From: Chitinophagales bacterium | Lineage (GTDB): Bacteria > Bacteroidota > Bacteroidia > Chitinophagales > JADIYW01 | DNA length: 34,482 bases | Direction of reading: 5' to 3' | NCBI GenBank assembly: GCA_017984135.1 | Contig: JAGNZZ010000025.1 | Coordinates: 1-34,482, forward strand | Shown here: positions 8,653 through 18,630 of the stretch, piece by piece | Layout: the number at the start of each line of letters is the position of its first letter | How positions within the stretch are numbered: position 1 is the first letter of the stretch | Notes under the pieces: model-generated | Told to the model about the DNA's origin: nothing | The model's database searches: none | What the model saw: only the letters and a program-made list of their open reading frames with translations | Made by a program: the position numbers and the translations under genes

Positions 8653-8760
8653 AATTTCTCGTTGTGCGGCTCCAATACTTGTAATTTTTATATTGGTAGG
8701 TATTCTTACCGACCAACTCTATTATATAGTATCAGCTGGTTCGGACACCAGCCGAAAGCA
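8653..8760 (+). repeat. Degenerate copy of a dispersed structured repeat
   Basis: This stretch shares two blocks with the element at the right end of the window. TTGTGCGGCT at 8662-8671 and TACTTGT at 8676-8682 recur in register at 34457-34466 and 34470-34476. The 16 bases at 8743-8758 match 34367-34382 at 14 positions (GGACAC-AGCCGA-AG). The two blocks are in the opposite order in the two places. Two hairpins are seen here: 8693-8716 (10 pairs, one A·G mismatch, loop TTCT) and 8735-8752 (GCTGGT/ACCAGC, loop TCGGAC). It lies between the comEC start and the purL stop. Its nature is unknown. Confidence 0.5.
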
Positions 8761-8793
8761 GAAGGATTGGCTAATTTATTTTAATTGGTGGTG

Positions 8794-11019
8794 CTAATCA
8801 AAATATTTTTCAATGGCAGTATCGTAAAGTGTTTTGTATTCATCAATGTTTCCATAAAGTTCGCCATCAATAATAATTTTTTGCCCATTTATTCTTCCTA
8901 AAGCTTGATATGGAACTTTGTGTTCGTTTAAATAGATTTCAAATGCATTTTGTGTCACAGCATCAATAGAAACGATAACTCTACTTTGCGCTTCACCAAA
9001 TAAAAATGCATCTTTTCTAATAGTAGAATCAGTATTGATTTCAAATCCAATATTGCGTACCATAGCACTTTCTAAAACGGCAATAAACAAGCCACCTTCA
9101 CTAATATCGTGAGCAGATTTAATTTTATTTTCAGCTATTAAATTAGTAATAGTATTTTGAATGAAGGCTTCTTCTTTTAAATCAAAATGTGGCGCAGGAG
9201 ATAAGTCCACCTTGTGTTCATGTACTAAATATTCAGAACTGGAAATGTCATTTTTATTTTCTCCAATTAAATAAATTAAATCGCCTTCATTTTTGAAATC
9301 TAAAGTCATGGCATCGTCCACATTTTCTATAATTCCAAGCATGCCAATAGTTGGTGTTGGATTTACAGCTCTGTTTGGTGATTGGTTGTAAAAAGACACA
9401 TTTCCACCAGTAACTGGAGTTTCAAATTGTAAACACGCATCGCCCATACCTTGAAGTGCGTGTACAAAATTCCAATACACTTCTTCGTCATAAGGATTGC
9501 CAAAGTTTAAACAATTGGTAATAGCAACCGGTTTTGCGCCGGTACATACTATGTTTCTTGCCGCTTCGGAAACGGCAATGGCACCACCATTATAGGCATC
9601 GGCATGCACGTAACGAGAATTGCAATCAACGGTAACGACTAAACCTTTTTTAGATTCTTTTAAGCGGATAACATTGGCATCACTCGGATGATTGGTGCCA
9701 GCATTGTTAATGCCCACCATGGAGTCATATTGTTTGTAAATAAAGCGTTTAGAAGCAATATTTGGATTTTGAACTAATCGTTTAGATATATCTATATAAT
9801 TACTTGGTAATGAGATATTATTGATGTTAAATTCATCGCGTTTTGTGTGGTAAGATGGTTGTTTAAAGCTACGATCATAAACAGGAGCGCCACCACCCAA
9901 AACTAAGGTGTCAGCAGGCACTTCGGCCACTAACTCATCATTCATATAATATTGTACGAAATTACCTTCGGTTACTTCTCCAATAATGGCACAATGTAAA
10001 TCCCATTTTTCAAATACAGCTTCCACTTCTTTCTCTTTGCCTTTTTGAACTACTATTAGCATTCTTTCTTGAGATTCAGATAGTAGAATTTCAAAAGGCT
10101 GCATATTTTTTTGTCGAGTAGGTACTTTGTCTAACCAAATTTTCATACCATGTTTGCCTTTGGCACTCATTTCATTCGTAGAACATGTAATGCCTGCTGC
10201 GCCCATATCTTGCATGCCAACAACAGCACCGGTTTTTATTACTTCTAAAGTGGCTTCTAGTAATAATTTTTCCGTAAAAGGATCGCCTACTTGAACCGAT
10301 GGGATTTTGTCTTCTGCATCTTCACCTAAATCTTCAGAAGCAAATGTGGCACCATGTATGCCATCTTTTCCAGTGGACGCACCTACTATATAAATTGGAT
10401 TTCCGACACCTTCGGAAGTGGCCGAAATGGTTTCACCTACTTTTACAATGCCAACACTCATCGCATTTACCAATGGATTGACTTGGTAGCAATCGTCAAA
10501 ATAAACTTCTCCGGCAACAGTTGGCACGCCAAAGCAGTTGCCATAATGAGAAATGCCTTTTACTATGCCTTTCAATAAGTGTTGCGTCCGTTTATTGTCT
10601 AAATTTCCAAAACGAAGAGAATTTAAAGAAGCAATAGGTCGTGCGCCCATGGTAAAAATATCTCTAGAAATTCCACCTACGCCAGTAGCAGCACCTTGGA
10701 ATGGCTCTACAGCACTTGGATGATTGTGTGATTCAATTTTAAAAGCACATGCCCAGCCGTCGCCAATATCTACTAATCCGGCATTTTCTTCACCGGCTTC
10801 AACTAGCAAGGCTTTCCCTTTTCTTGGTAATTTTTTTAAATATTTGATGGAGTTTTTATAGCTGCAATGCTCGCTCCACATAACTGCATACACACTTAAT
10901 TCGGTAAATGTGGGAATTCTACCTAATATATCTTGTATTTTTTGATATTCTTCAAGCAATAATCCTAAAGATTTTGCCGTTTCTTCATTGACAATGGGTT
11001 GTTGTATTTTCGTTGACAT
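8794..11019 (-). CDS. purL: Phosphoribosylformylglycinamidine synthase subunit II
   Basis: A 741-residue small-type PurL. It performs the ATP-dependent fourth step of purine synthesis (FGAR to FGAM) and uses ammonia from a separate PurQ glutaminase with PurS. Motifs are the N-terminal [42 protein letters not shown] with the ATP/Mg site, [36 protein letters not shown], and the second-half [12 protein letters not shown] and [16 protein letters not shown]. It lacks the fused glutaminase domain of the long type (about 1,300 residues), so purQ and purS must be elsewhere. A promoter-like box lies just upstream. The next purine gene, purM, is about 6 kb away on the other strand. Confidence 0.97.
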   Translation of the reverse strand: MSTKIQQPIVNEETAKSLGLLLEEYQKIQDILGRIPTFTELSVYAVMWSEHCSYKNSIKYLKKLPRKGKALLVEAGEENAGLVDIGDGWACAFKIESHNHPSAVEPFQGAATGVGGISRDIFTMGARPIASLNSLRFGNLDNKRTQHLLKGIVKGISHYGNCFGVPTVAGEVYFDDCYQVNPLVNAMSVGIVKVGETISATSEGVGNPIYIVGASTGKDGIHGATFASEDLGEDAEDKIPSVQVGDPFTEKLLLEATLEVIKTGAVVGMQDMGAAGITCSTNEMSAKGKHGMKIWLDKVPTRQKNMQPFEILLSESQERMLIVVQKGKEKEVEAVFEKWDLHCAIIGEVTEGNFVQYYMNDELVAEVPADTLVLGGGAPVYDRSFKQPSYHTKRDEFNINNISLPSNYIDISKRLVQNPNIASKRFIYKQYDSMVGINNAGTNHPSDANVIRLKESKKGLVVTVDCNSRYVHADAYNGGAIAVSEAARNIVCTGAKPVAITNCLNFGNPYDEEVYWNFVHALQGMGDACLQFETPVTGGNVSFYNQSPNRAVNPTPTIGMLGIIENVDDAMTLDFKNEGDLIYLIGENKNDISSSEYLVHEHKVDLSPAPHFDLKEEAFIQNTITNLIAENKIKSAHDISEGGLFIAVLESAMVRNIGFEINTDSTIRKDAFLFGEAQSRVIVSIDAVTQNAFEIYLNEHKVPYQALGRINGQKIIIDGELYGNIDEYKTLYDTAIEKYFD

Positions 11020-11035
11020 TTGCTAAGTATATGTG

Positions 11036-11043
11036 CAAAAATA
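11036..11043 (-). promoter_or_regulatory. Candidate Bacteroidota -7 box of purL
   Basis: On the minus strand this reads TATTTTTG, a full match to the TAnnTTTG -7 consensus. It lies 16 bases before the purL ATG. No good TTTG -33 element is at the usual 19-base spacing, so this rests on one box. Confidence 0.4.
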
Positions 11044-11111
11044 GAGAATATTCAACAAGGAATTGTTTTATTTTATCATCAATAAATTAAATAACGTATT
11101 TTTACACATTA

Positions 11112-12392
11112 ATGAATGCAATTCAAGAATTTTTTGCGCCTATTATTTTCGTTGCATGTTTTATGCTAATAATAAACAGTAAATGGTTTTTTACTTCAAA
11201 ATCAATTAGCAAAAAAGTGTTACTTGTCGGCTTTTCCTTAAAAGCATTTAGTGCTATTTTATTTGGTTTTTTATATAAGAGTAGAATATTAGCAGGAGGT
11301 GACACTTTTATGTATTTTAATGATGGTAATATCATCTACAATGCATTAAAAGAAGATCCATTTGTGTATTTTAAATTAGCTATCGGTACAAACGATTTTA
11401 CACCAGTGCCACCCTATTTATTGCCTTATACAGATGCTATGCATTTCTGGTTTGATAGTAGTAATTATTTCTTAGTAAGAATTAATGCTATTATTCGTCC
11501 GTTTTCATTTGGTGTGTATAATGTACATGCGTTGGTGTTTGCTTTTTTATCATTTATAGGAACATATACGCTTTATTTGTTTTTCGAAAATAAGGTGTAC
11601 AGCAAAAAAATATTACAATTTATTTTATTCGGAATTCCATCTATTGTTTTTTGGACTTCAGGAGTACATAAAGAAGCTATTGTTATTTTTGCTTTAGGAA
11701 TTATTTTATATAATTTAGATATAATATTGCAAAATTCATTTAGAAAACGAAATTTGTTTTTTGCCCTATTTGGATTAATAGTATTAGGTTATACTCGAAT
11801 TTACATTTTGGCATTCTTGCTTCCATTTTTAGCAGCTATTATTATTTATAATAAATATGAATCCGCACGAATCTCTTTCAAGTTTTTTGTTTTAACGATT
11901 TTGGTATTTGGTGCTGCCGCATTTTTGGTAGATATTTTATCTGATCAACATAGTTTGATGTATGAATTTTTAGTAAGAAGAGAATACTTTATTAATTCGC
12001 CTGGAAATATGACCTTTCAGGTGGAACGTATTCCACATAATTTTCATGGTGCTTTATTGTTAATATGGGAAGCCATCATTAATCCATTTATTCGACCATT
12101 GCCCAAAGATTGTAATATATTTTTAGCCTATTTAGCATCATTTGAAACATTTATCTTGTTATTGGTAATAGTTATATTAGCTTTCACAGTCAACAAAAAG
12201 TCAATACTCAATAATCCTTATGCTATATTTTCAATTTTATTTGGGTTGAGTATATTATTTTTAATCGGGTTAATCGTCAATAATTCAGGTGCAATTGTGC
12301 GATATCGTTCCATTGCAATCCCATTTATATTAATTGGATTCTGTTTAAAGTCAAGAGATATGAAAATTTCTTCATTATTTTCGAAAAATTAA
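11112..12392 (+). CDS. Polytopic membrane protein, possible GT-C-like fold
   Basis: A 426-residue integral membrane protein with about nine or ten hydrophobic helices across its length and no signal peptide or soluble domain. After the second helix there is an RILAGGDTFMYFNDGN loop containing acidic residues. GT-C glycosyltransferases and O-antigen or exopolysaccharide membrane enzymes often carry an Asp in such a first extracytoplasmic loop, but I see no specific family signature. The C-terminal helix is followed by a short basic tail. The gene is monocistronic: divergent from purL, with glutamine synthetase starting 70 bases later. A function in cell-surface glycan assembly is only a guess. 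Confidence 0.55.
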   Translation: MNAIQEFFAPIIFVACFMLIINSKWFFTSKSISKKVLLVGFSLKAFSAILFGFLYKSRILAGGDTFMYFNDGNIIYNALKEDPFVYFKLAIGTNDFTPVPPYLLPYTDAMHFWFDSSNYFLVRINAIIRPFSFGVYNVHALVFAFLSFIGTYTLYLFFENKVYSKKILQFILFGIPSIVFWTSGVHKEAIVIFALGIILYNLDIILQNSFRKRNLFFALFGLIVLGYTRIYILAFLLPFLAAIIIYNKYESARISFKFFVLTILVFGAAAFLVDILSDQHSLMYEFLVRREYFINSPGNMTFQVERIPHNFHGALLLIWEAIINPFIRPLPKDCNIFLAYLASFETFILLLVIVILAFTVNKKSILNNPYAIFSILFGLSILFLIGLIVNNSGAIVRYRSIAIPFILIGFCLKSRDMKISSLFSKN

Positions 12393-12436
12393 CAATAATT
12401 CAATCCACATCTTGATTTTTTTCTAAAAATTTTCTC

Positions 12437-12444
12437 CATTTTTG
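12437..12444 (+). promoter_or_regulatory. Candidate -7 box of glutamine synthetase
   Basis: CATTTTTG matches TAnnTTTG at all but one position and lies 18 bases before the ATG at 12463. A CTTG at 12411-12414 could serve as the -33 element, but the spacing is 22 rather than 19, so support is weak. Confidence 0.25.
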
Positions 12445-12462
12445 TATAAAAATAAGAAAGTT

Positions 12463-14655
12463 ATGTCAAAAACAAGATTTAATGCAATTTCTGCATTTTC
12501 CTCCAGACCCAAAGTAAGCGTTGAATTACCGGCTGAAAAAATTTCTGATTTTTTTGCTTCTGCCGTATTTGGCGAAAAAGAAATGAAAGAATTTTTGCCA
12601 TCAGATGCCTATAAAAAACTGAATGCATCTGTAAAAGATGGTAAAAAAGTAGATCGTGATATTGCAGACCAAGTAGCATCTGCCATGAAAGCATGGGCAA
12701 TGAAACAAGGTGCAACACATTATACACATTGGTTCCAGCCATTAACAGGAACTACTGCTGAGAAACACGATTCATTTTTTATGCCTAAAGGTGGAAGTGG
12801 TATTGAAGAATTTAGTGCGGATGCATTAGTACAACAAGAACCGGATGCTTCTTCTTTTCCATCAGGTGGAATTCGTGTAACTTTTGAGGCTCGTGGTTAT
12901 ACGGCTTGGGATGTTACTTCTCCAGCTTTTATAATGACTGTAGGAAGCGGAAAAACACTTTGTGTGCCAACTATTTTTATTTCTTATACCGGTGAAACTT
13001 TAGATTTTAAAGCTCCATTATTAAAATCTATTCAAGCATTAGACACAGCAGCAACTGAAGTGGCAAGATATTTTGATAGAGATGTAAAACATGTAAATAC
13101 AACATTAGGATGGGAACAAGAATATTTCTTGGTAGATTCTGCTATGTACTATGCTCGTCCGGATTTAGTGATGACTGGCAGAACACTATTAGGGAAACGT
13201 TCTCCTAAAGGGCAGCAATTAGAAGACCATTATTTCGGTGCAATTCCTGAACGCGTTTATGCATATATGCGTGATTTTGAAATTGAATGTTTGAAATTAG
13301 GTATTCCAATTCGTACACGTCATAATGAAGTTGCACCATCTCAATTTGAGTGCGCACCTATGTTCGAAGAAGCTAATTTAGCGGTTGACCATAATTCATT
13401 ATTAATGGATGTTATGGATAGAGTTTCATCCAAACATAAATTAAAAGTTTTATTCCATGAAAAACCATTTGCCGGTGTGAACGGAAGTGGTAAACACAAT
13501 AACTGGTCAATGGGAACAGATACTGGCGTGAATTTATTATCACCTGGAAAAACGCCAAGAACCAATTTGCAATTTTTAACTTTCTTCATAAATACGATCG
13601 CTGCAGTGAATAGACACGAAGAATTATTGCGTGCATCAGTAGCTTCTCATGGTAACGACCATCGATTAGGTGCTAACGAAGCGCCACCAGCAATTATTTC
13701 AGTGTTTACAGGTTCTTATTTGAAAGAAGTATTGGATATGATTGAAACTCGTGTAGATGAAGATAAATTTGATGAGCAAGATAATATCAACTTACGTTTA
13801 GATATTCATAATAGAATTCCTGATATCATGTTAGATAACACGGACAGAAACAGAACCTCACCATTCGCATTTACAGGAAATAAATTTGAATTCCGTGCCG
13901 TTGGCTCATCTGCGAATTGCGCATTACCAATGACCGTTTTAAATACTATTGTTGCGGAACAATTAGGCATGTTTAAAGCTGAAGTAGATGAATATATCAA
14001 AGGTGGCGATTATAAAGATGTGGCGATTTTAAAAGTGTTGCGTAAAACAATCAAAGAATCAAAACAAATTATTTTTGAAGGTGACAACTACTCTGATGAA
14101 TGGCATAAAGAAGCTAAAAAACGTGGATTAAGTAATAACAAAAACACACCATCTGCATTGGATGTTCTAGTTTCTGATAAATCTATTAAATTGTTTGAAA
14201 CGCAAGGAATTTATTCTCACCGCGAAATAGAAGCACGTTACGAAATTGCATTGGAAAATTACGTAAAAGCCATTCAAATCGAATCACGTGCTTTAGGTGA
14301 AATTGTGGTGAATCAAATAATTCCTGCTTGTGTGGAATATCAAAATAAATTGATTGTAAACGTAAAAGGTTTAAAAGAAATCGGCTTAGATGCAAAATTA
14401 TATACAGCTCAAGTTGATTTGTTAAAACTTATTTCTGAAGGAATTGATAAATTAATCAAATTAGATAAAGAAATGTTTGATTTACGTGTAAAAGGAAATG
14501 ATATTTCTAATGCGAAAAAACAAGCAGCATTATATTGCGATAAAGTAAAACCAATTATGGATAAAATGCGCGAAATAGTCGATAAAATTGAAGGTTTGGT
14601 TGATGACGAATTATGGCCATTACCAAAATACAGAGAAATGTTATTCTCAAAATAA
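12463..14655 (+). CDS. glnN: Glutamine synthetase type III
   Basis: A 730-residue type III glutamine synthetase. It makes glutamine from glutamate, ammonia and ATP in the cytoplasm. The length and motifs distinguish it from type I (about 470 residues): KQGATHYTHWFQPLTG, SSFPSGGIRVTFEARGYTAW (which begins the catalytic part), GWEQEYFLVD, RHNEVAPSQFECAPMFE, FAGVNGSGKHNNWSMGTDTG and NRTSPFAFTGNKFEFRAVG. The ATG at 12463 starts MSKTRFNAIS; an in-frame ATG at 12442 adds seven residues and overlaps the promoter-like box. It stands alone, with a strong terminator directly downstream. No nitrogen-regulatory gene is adjacent. Confidence 0.96.
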   Translation: MSKTRFNAISAFSSRPKVSVELPAEKISDFFASAVFGEKEMKEFLPSDAYKKLNASVKDGKKVDRDIADQVASAMKAWAMKQGATHYTHWFQPLTGTTAEKHDSFFMPKGGSGIEEFSADALVQQEPDASSFPSGGIRVTFEARGYTAWDVTSPAFIMTVGSGKTLCVPTIFISYTGETLDFKAPLLKSIQALDTAATEVARYFDRDVKHVNTTLGWEQEYFLVDSAMYYARPDLVMTGRTLLGKRSPKGQQLEDHYFGAIPERVYAYMRDFEIECLKLGIPIRTRHNEVAPSQFECAPMFEEANLAVDHNSLLMDVMDRVSSKHKLKVLFHEKPFAGVNGSGKHNNWSMGTDTGVNLLSPGKTPRTNLQFLTFFINTIAAVNRHEELLRASVASHGNDHRLGANEAPPAIISVFTGSYLKEVLDMIETRVDEDKFDEQDNINLRLDIHNRIPDIMLDNTDRNRTSPFAFTGNKFEFRAVGSSANCALPMTVLNTIVAEQLGMFKAEVDEYIKGGDYKDVAILKVLRKTIKESKQIIFEGDNYSDEWHKEAKKRGLSNNKNTPSALDVLVSDKSIKLFETQGIYSHREIEARYEIALENYVKAIQIESRALGEIVVNQIIPACVEYQNKLIVNVKGLKEIGLDAKLYTAQVDLLKLISEGIDKLIKLDKEMFDLRVKGNDISNAKKQAALYCDKVKPIMDKMREIVDKIEGLVDDELWPLPKYREMLFSK

Positions 14656-14678
14656 TTTTTTTTTTAAAAAATAATTTT

Positions 14679-14722
14679 AAGATTTCTAGAGCGTTAAACC
14701 TTTAGAAATCTTTTTTGTTTTT
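14679..14722 (+). terminator. Rho-independent terminator of glutamine synthetase
   Basis: A 13-pair stem (14679-14691 with 14700-14712, one G·T pair) closes the 8-base loop CGTTAAAC and is followed by a T-rich tract. It starts 24 bases after the glnN stop and separates it from the PorE-like gene. Confidence 0.9.
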
Positions 14723-14753
14723 CTAAGTACTTTATATTTATTACTTTTATTCT

Positions 14754-16733
14754 ATGATTAAGACAGCTCCAATTATCTTTACTATCGCTATTGTTTTAGT
14801 TTTATTTTCTTGTAAATCAGGTGCAAAAATTCAAGATGGTGAAACAGCCTATCAATACAAAAAGTATCTTTTGGCAGCTGATTTATTACAAAAAGATTTC
14901 TCCAAAGCAAAAACAACACAAGAGCAAACTAAAATTGCCTTGAAAATTGCCGATAGCTATGATAAACAATTAGACTATGCAAATGCGGAAAGCTGGTATA
15001 AGAAAATGGCTGACTTACGTGTTCAAAACGATGCTGTTTTTTTATATTTAAATGCATTAAAACGCAACGAAAAATATCAAGAAGCATTGTCTTATTTAGA
15101 TACGTATTTAAAAGCCAATAAAAGCGAGAAATTTAGATTACAAAAAGAATACGAATTCTTAGAAAATGTAATAAAAGAACAAAAAAAACGTGCATTAGTA
15201 AAATTAAATAATTTAAATTTTAATACAACAACTTTAGATTTTGCCCCATTTTTGAAAAAGGATATAATGTATATAACATCCACACAAACTTCCAAAAATG
15301 CAATGAAAGACGATTGGAGTGGACAGAATTATACAGATATATACGAAGTTAATAAAATAAATAATCACACATTTTCTTCTCCAATTGCATTGTCATCTCC
15401 TATAAATTCTGATTACCACGATGCAGAACTTGTTCTGTCAAAAAATGGAAAAATAGCCTATTTTACTAGATGTTTGCCTAAAGAAAAAAATACAAATGCG
15501 TATTGTCATATTTATAAAACTACCAAAAATATTGACGATACTTGGAGCGAACCAGAACGATTGGTTTTATTTGCTGATACCATTAACGAAGGGCAAGCGT
15601 ATTTGTCACCAGATGATAGTGAATTATATTTTGTTTCAGACAGTAAAGATGGTTATGGTGGAAAAGATATTTTTTTAGCAAAAATAAACAATGCTGGAAA
15701 TTATGAATATCCAATTAATGCTGGCTCAAAAGTGAATACACAAGGCGACGAATTATTTCCTGTTATTGCAACAGATAATAAATTGTATTTTTCTTCTAAT
15801 GGTAAAATTGGTTATGGTGGATTAGATATTTATATGGCAACCAAAGAAGGAAAAATATATACCAATGTCCAAAATTTAGGATATGGCATCAATAGTGGAG
15901 GCGATGATTTTAGTATGGCACTCATTAAGCCATCGGATGATTCCGTATTGTTATGTGGTTATTTAACTTCTAATCGAAAAGGTGGAAATGGATTGGATGA
16001 TATTTATTATTTTGAAAAACGTATGGCACCAGCAGAGCCATTGCCACCAGCTATTTTTGTATTGAAAACACTTGTTCAAACTAAAAAATATCAAAATGAA
16101 AACAATCCTAATTCTTTGTATTTAGGTTTGGTTCCAATCGATCAAGCAAATGTAGTGGTACATAACCTAGAGGAAGTAAAGTCAACGAATCAACCATTTC
16201 TGACAAATATTGAAGGTACTACACAAACTATTCTACCAAAAGGAAAAAACTATACTTTGAAAGTTTCAAAGTTTGGTTTTTTAGCAACAGAAGAAAATGT
16301 AACTACAAATTTACCGGCTAAAGATGGCGATACTATCATCATTCAAAAAACAATTACTTTAGATAAGATTTATCAAGATGTAGAAATTACCTTAAACAAT
16401 ATTTATTACGATTACAATAAATGGAATATACGTGCCGATGCTGCACAAAGTTTAGATACGTTGGTATTTATTCTTCAAAATAATCCAACTATAAAAATTC
16501 AACTTTCAGCCCATACCGATTGTAGAGGCAGTGATGTTTACAACCAAACATTGTCTCAAAAACGAGCTGAAAGTGTGGTACAATATCTAATCTCTAAAGG
16601 AATATCTACCAATCGTTTAACGGCAAAAGGCTATGGAGAAACAATGCCTATTGAAACATGTGTTTGCGAAAAATGCAACGATGAACAACATCAAATAAAT
16701 AGAAGAACCACGTTTAAAATTGTTAGCGAATAA
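14754..16733 (+). CDS. PorE-like OmpA-family lipoprotein (TPR, PD40 propeller, OmpA)
   Basis: A 659-residue envelope lipoprotein. Order of parts: signal peptide with lipobox at C20 (LVLFSC), TPR-like helices at about 25-150, a beta-propeller with PD40 motifs at about 170-430 (YLSPDDSELYFVSD, GGKDIFLA, GYGGLDIYMA), a degenerate carboxypeptidase-regulatory-like segment at about 450-530, and a C-terminal OmpA peptidoglycan-binding domain at about 540-659 (HTDCRGSDVYNQTLS, KRAESV, RLTAKGYGE). This is the architecture and length of PorE, a T9SS component that anchors the machinery to peptidoglycan. Bacteroidota often encode several such proteins, so a T9SS role is inferred. T9SS cargo genes elsewhere in the window fit. 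It has its own unit after the glnN terminator. Confidence 0.8.
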   Translation: MIKTAPIIFTIAIVLVLFSCKSGAKIQDGETAYQYKKYLLAADLLQKDFSKAKTTQEQTKIALKIADSYDKQLDYANAESWYKKMADLRVQNDAVFLYLNALKRNEKYQEALSYLDTYLKANKSEKFRLQKEYEFLENVIKEQKKRALVKLNNLNFNTTTLDFAPFLKKDIMYITSTQTSKNAMKDDWSGQNYTDIYEVNKINNHTFSSPIALSSPINSDYHDAELVLSKNGKIAYFTRCLPKEKNTNAYCHIYKTTKNIDDTWSEPERLVLFADTINEGQAYLSPDDSELYFVSDSKDGYGGKDIFLAKINNAGNYEYPINAGSKVNTQGDELFPVIATDNKLYFSSNGKIGYGGLDIYMATKEGKIYTNVQNLGYGINSGGDDFSMALIKPSDDSVLLCGYLTSNRKGGNGLDDIYYFEKRMAPAEPLPPAIFVLKTLVQTKKYQNENNPNSLYLGLVPIDQANVVVHNLEEVKSTNQPFLTNIEGTTQTILPKGKNYTLKVSKFGFLATEENVTTNLPAKDGDTIIIQKTITLDKIYQDVEITLNNIYYDYNKWNIRADAAQSLDTLVFILQNNPTIKIQLSAHTDCRGSDVYNQTLSQKRAESVVQYLISKGISTNRLTAKGYGETMPIETCVCEKCNDEQHQINRRTTFKIVSE

Positions 16734-16829
16734 AAATATTCAAATTTTTTTTACTTCCATTTTTTTTATTTTATCCATAATTACCTTTTTATTGATATTA
16801 ATTCGCATTCAACTCCATTTTCTAATTGG

Positions 16830-16837
16830 TATATTTG
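16830..16837 (+). promoter_or_regulatory. Candidate -7 box of purM
   Basis: TATATTTG fully matches the TAnnTTTG consensus and ends 18 bases before the purM ATG. No clear TTTG -33 element is found 19 bases upstream. Confidence 0.45.
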
Positions 16838-16855
16838 TACAAATTTATTTTTAAA

Positions 16856-18028
16856 ATGAGTTCCACCAACCGATACGACCAACGTGGTGTTTCTGCTACT
16901 AAAGACGAAGTCCATGCAGCCATTAAAAATGTAGATAAAGGTTTGTTCCCAAATGCATTTTGCAAAATTTATCCAGACCATTTAACCGGCAATGACGAAT
17001 ATTGTTCTATCATTCATGCAGATGGTGCTGGCACCAAAAGTGTATTGGCTTATTTATATTGGAAAGAAACCAACGATTTAGCTGTTTGGAAAGGCATCGC
17101 ACAAGATGCCATTGTTATGAATACGGATGATTTAATATGCGTAGGAGCGACGTCTAATTTTTTAATGTCGAGCATTATCAACAGAAATAAACATTTAATT
17201 TCCGGTGATGTCGTCAAAGCATTGATTGATGGCACGAATGAAGTGGTGGAAATGATGCACGAAAATGGTGTGCAAATACATGCAATGGGTGGCGAAACCG
17301 CCGATATGGGCGATGTTATTCGCACGGTTTCTGTAGATGCAGTTATGACAGCACGATTTAAACGCAGTGAGGTAATAGACAATGCAAATATACAAGCCGG
17401 AAACGTAATTGTAGGCTTTGCTTCTTATGGAAAAGCATCTTATGAAAATGAATACAATGGTGGAATGGGCAGTAATGGTTTAACTTCCGCTCGACATGAT
17501 GTTTTTTCAAAAATATATGCAGAAAAATATCCAGAAGCGTTTGATGCCAACACGGATTATCAATTCATCTACTCAGGTTCAAAATTATTAACGGATTCAG
17601 TAGATGACGCACCTCTAAATGCTGGAAAATTGGTGCTTTCACCAACAAGAACATACGCACCTATTGTGAAAAAAGCGATTGACGAAATTGGCACTAAAAA
17701 TATTAATGGAATCATACATTGCAGTGGTGGTGCACAAACAAAAATTTTACATTATATCAATAAATATCACATTGTAAAAGATAATTTATTTGCCATTCCA
17801 CCATTGTTTAAACTCATTCAACAAGAAAGTAAAACTGATTGGAAAGAAATGTACCAAGTATTTAATTGCGGACATAGATTGGAAATTTATTGCGATGAAA
17901 AATTTGCAAACACCTTAATTTCTATTTCTAAATCGTTTAATATCGATGCTCAAATCGTTGGATACGTTGAAGAATCTGAACAAAAAAAGGTGACTATTAA
18001 AAGTACATACGGCACGTTTTCTTATTAA
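16856..18028 (+). CDS. purM: Phosphoribosylformylglycinamidine cyclo-ligase (long Bacteroidota form)
   Basis: A 390-residue AIR synthetase. It closes the imidazole ring of FGAM with ATP, the step directly after PurL. Motifs are YDQRGVSATKDEVHAAI, DEYCSIIHADGAGTKS, MNTDDLICVGAT, GGETADMGDVIRT, YNGGMGSNGLTSARHD, VLSPTRTYAPIVKK and HCSGGAQTK. The protein is longer than the E. coli enzyme (345 residues), as I know for Bacteroidota. The ATG at 16856 begins MSSTNRYDQRG; an in-frame upstream start at 16826 would run through the -7 box. It is monocistronic and lies downstream of the PorE-like gene without an obvious terminator between. Confidence 0.92.
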   Translation: MSSTNRYDQRGVSATKDEVHAAIKNVDKGLFPNAFCKIYPDHLTGNDEYCSIIHADGAGTKSVLAYLYWKETNDLAVWKGIAQDAIVMNTDDLICVGATSNFLMSSIINRNKHLISGDVVKALIDGTNEVVEMMHENGVQIHAMGGETADMGDVIRTVSVDAVMTARFKRSEVIDNANIQAGNVIVGFASYGKASYENEYNGGMGSNGLTSARHDVFSKIYAEKYPEAFDANTDYQFIYSGSKLLTDSVDDAPLNAGKLVLSPTRTYAPIVKKAIDEIGTKNINGIIHCSGGAQTKILHYINKYHIVKDNLFAIPPLFKLIQQESKTDWKEMYQVFNCGHRLEIYCDEKFANTLISISKSFNIDAQIVGYVEESEQKKVTIKSTYGTFSY

Positions 18029-18148
18029 GTATTAATCCAAGATTTCATTTTAAGTCTAAATCTGAAATCTGAAATCAATTGCCCTTTATGTTTAAAACTC
18101 AACTGCTTTTTTTATAGGTCTATTTAAAAATAATGAGTACATTTAATT

Positions 18149-18622
18149 ATGCCAATCATTCGTGTAGAAACCGAAATCAACGCACCTATACAAATCTGTT
18201 TCGATTTATCTCGAAGCGTTGAAGTACATAAACATTCGATGTTTCATACTAATGAAGAAGCAATTGCCGGCAAAACTTACGGTTTAATGGAAGATGGCGA
18301 ATTTGTTACATGGCAAGCGTATCATTTTGGCGTAACACAATTTTTAACCTCCAAAGTGTATAATTTTAATCCACCATTTGCATTTAGAGATTCACAAACC
18401 AAAGGTATTTTTAATCATTTTCATCACGACCATTTTTTAGAAGTTAAAAATGGAAAAACAGTATTGATAGATGAGTTGAACTATGAAGCACCTTTAGGTT
18501 TTTTAGGTAAATTAGCAGATGTTATTTTTTTAAAGAAATACATGACAAATCTAATTTTGAAACGTAATGAATTTATCAAAGAAATCGCTGAATCTGAAAA
18601 GTGGAAAGTGTATATAAAATAA
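18149..18622 (+). CDS. SRPBCC-family (START-like) ligand-binding protein
   Basis: A 157-residue soluble protein with the helix-grip pattern. The N-terminal strand IRVETEINAPIQICFDLSRS leads to an alternating beta sheet and ends in a long C-terminal helix. The conserved closing motif APLGFLGKLADVIFLKKYM and LILKRNEFIKE is typical of the SRPBCC subgroup often annotated as cell-division inhibitor-like or cyclase-like. These proteins have a hydrophobic cavity for lipids or other small ligands, and the natural ligand of this subgroup is not known. No signal peptide is seen. Its TAA abuts the ctlX TAA with no gap, and the junction is a 16-base palindrome. Confidence 0.75.
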   Translation: MPIIRVETEINAPIQICFDLSRSVEVHKHSMFHTNEEAIAGKTYGLMEDGEFVTWQAYHFGVTQFLTSKVYNFNPPFAFRDSQTKGIFNHFHHDHFLEVKNGKTVLIDELNYEAPLGFLGKLADVIFLKKYMTNLILKRNEFIKEIAESEKWKVYIK

Positions 18623-18630
18623 TTATTTTA
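18615..18630. other. AT palindrome joining two abutting stop codons
   Basis: TAAAATAATTATTTTA is a perfect palindrome. Its centre lies between the TAA of the SRPBCC gene and the TAA of ctlX on the other strand. It could be a weak bidirectional terminator or chance in AT-rich DNA. Confidence 0.3.

Noticed and set aside
8594-8797. 67-codon open frame between comEC and purL
   Set aside because: It runs through the hairpin-rich repeat and overlaps the purL stop. It has no promoter, no family motif and atypical composition, so I treat it as chance within the repeat.
18055-18080. Short direct repeat of CTGAAAT before the SRPBCC gene
   Set aside because: Only two full copies in AT-rich spacer DNA; no sign of a CRISPR, iteron set or operator.
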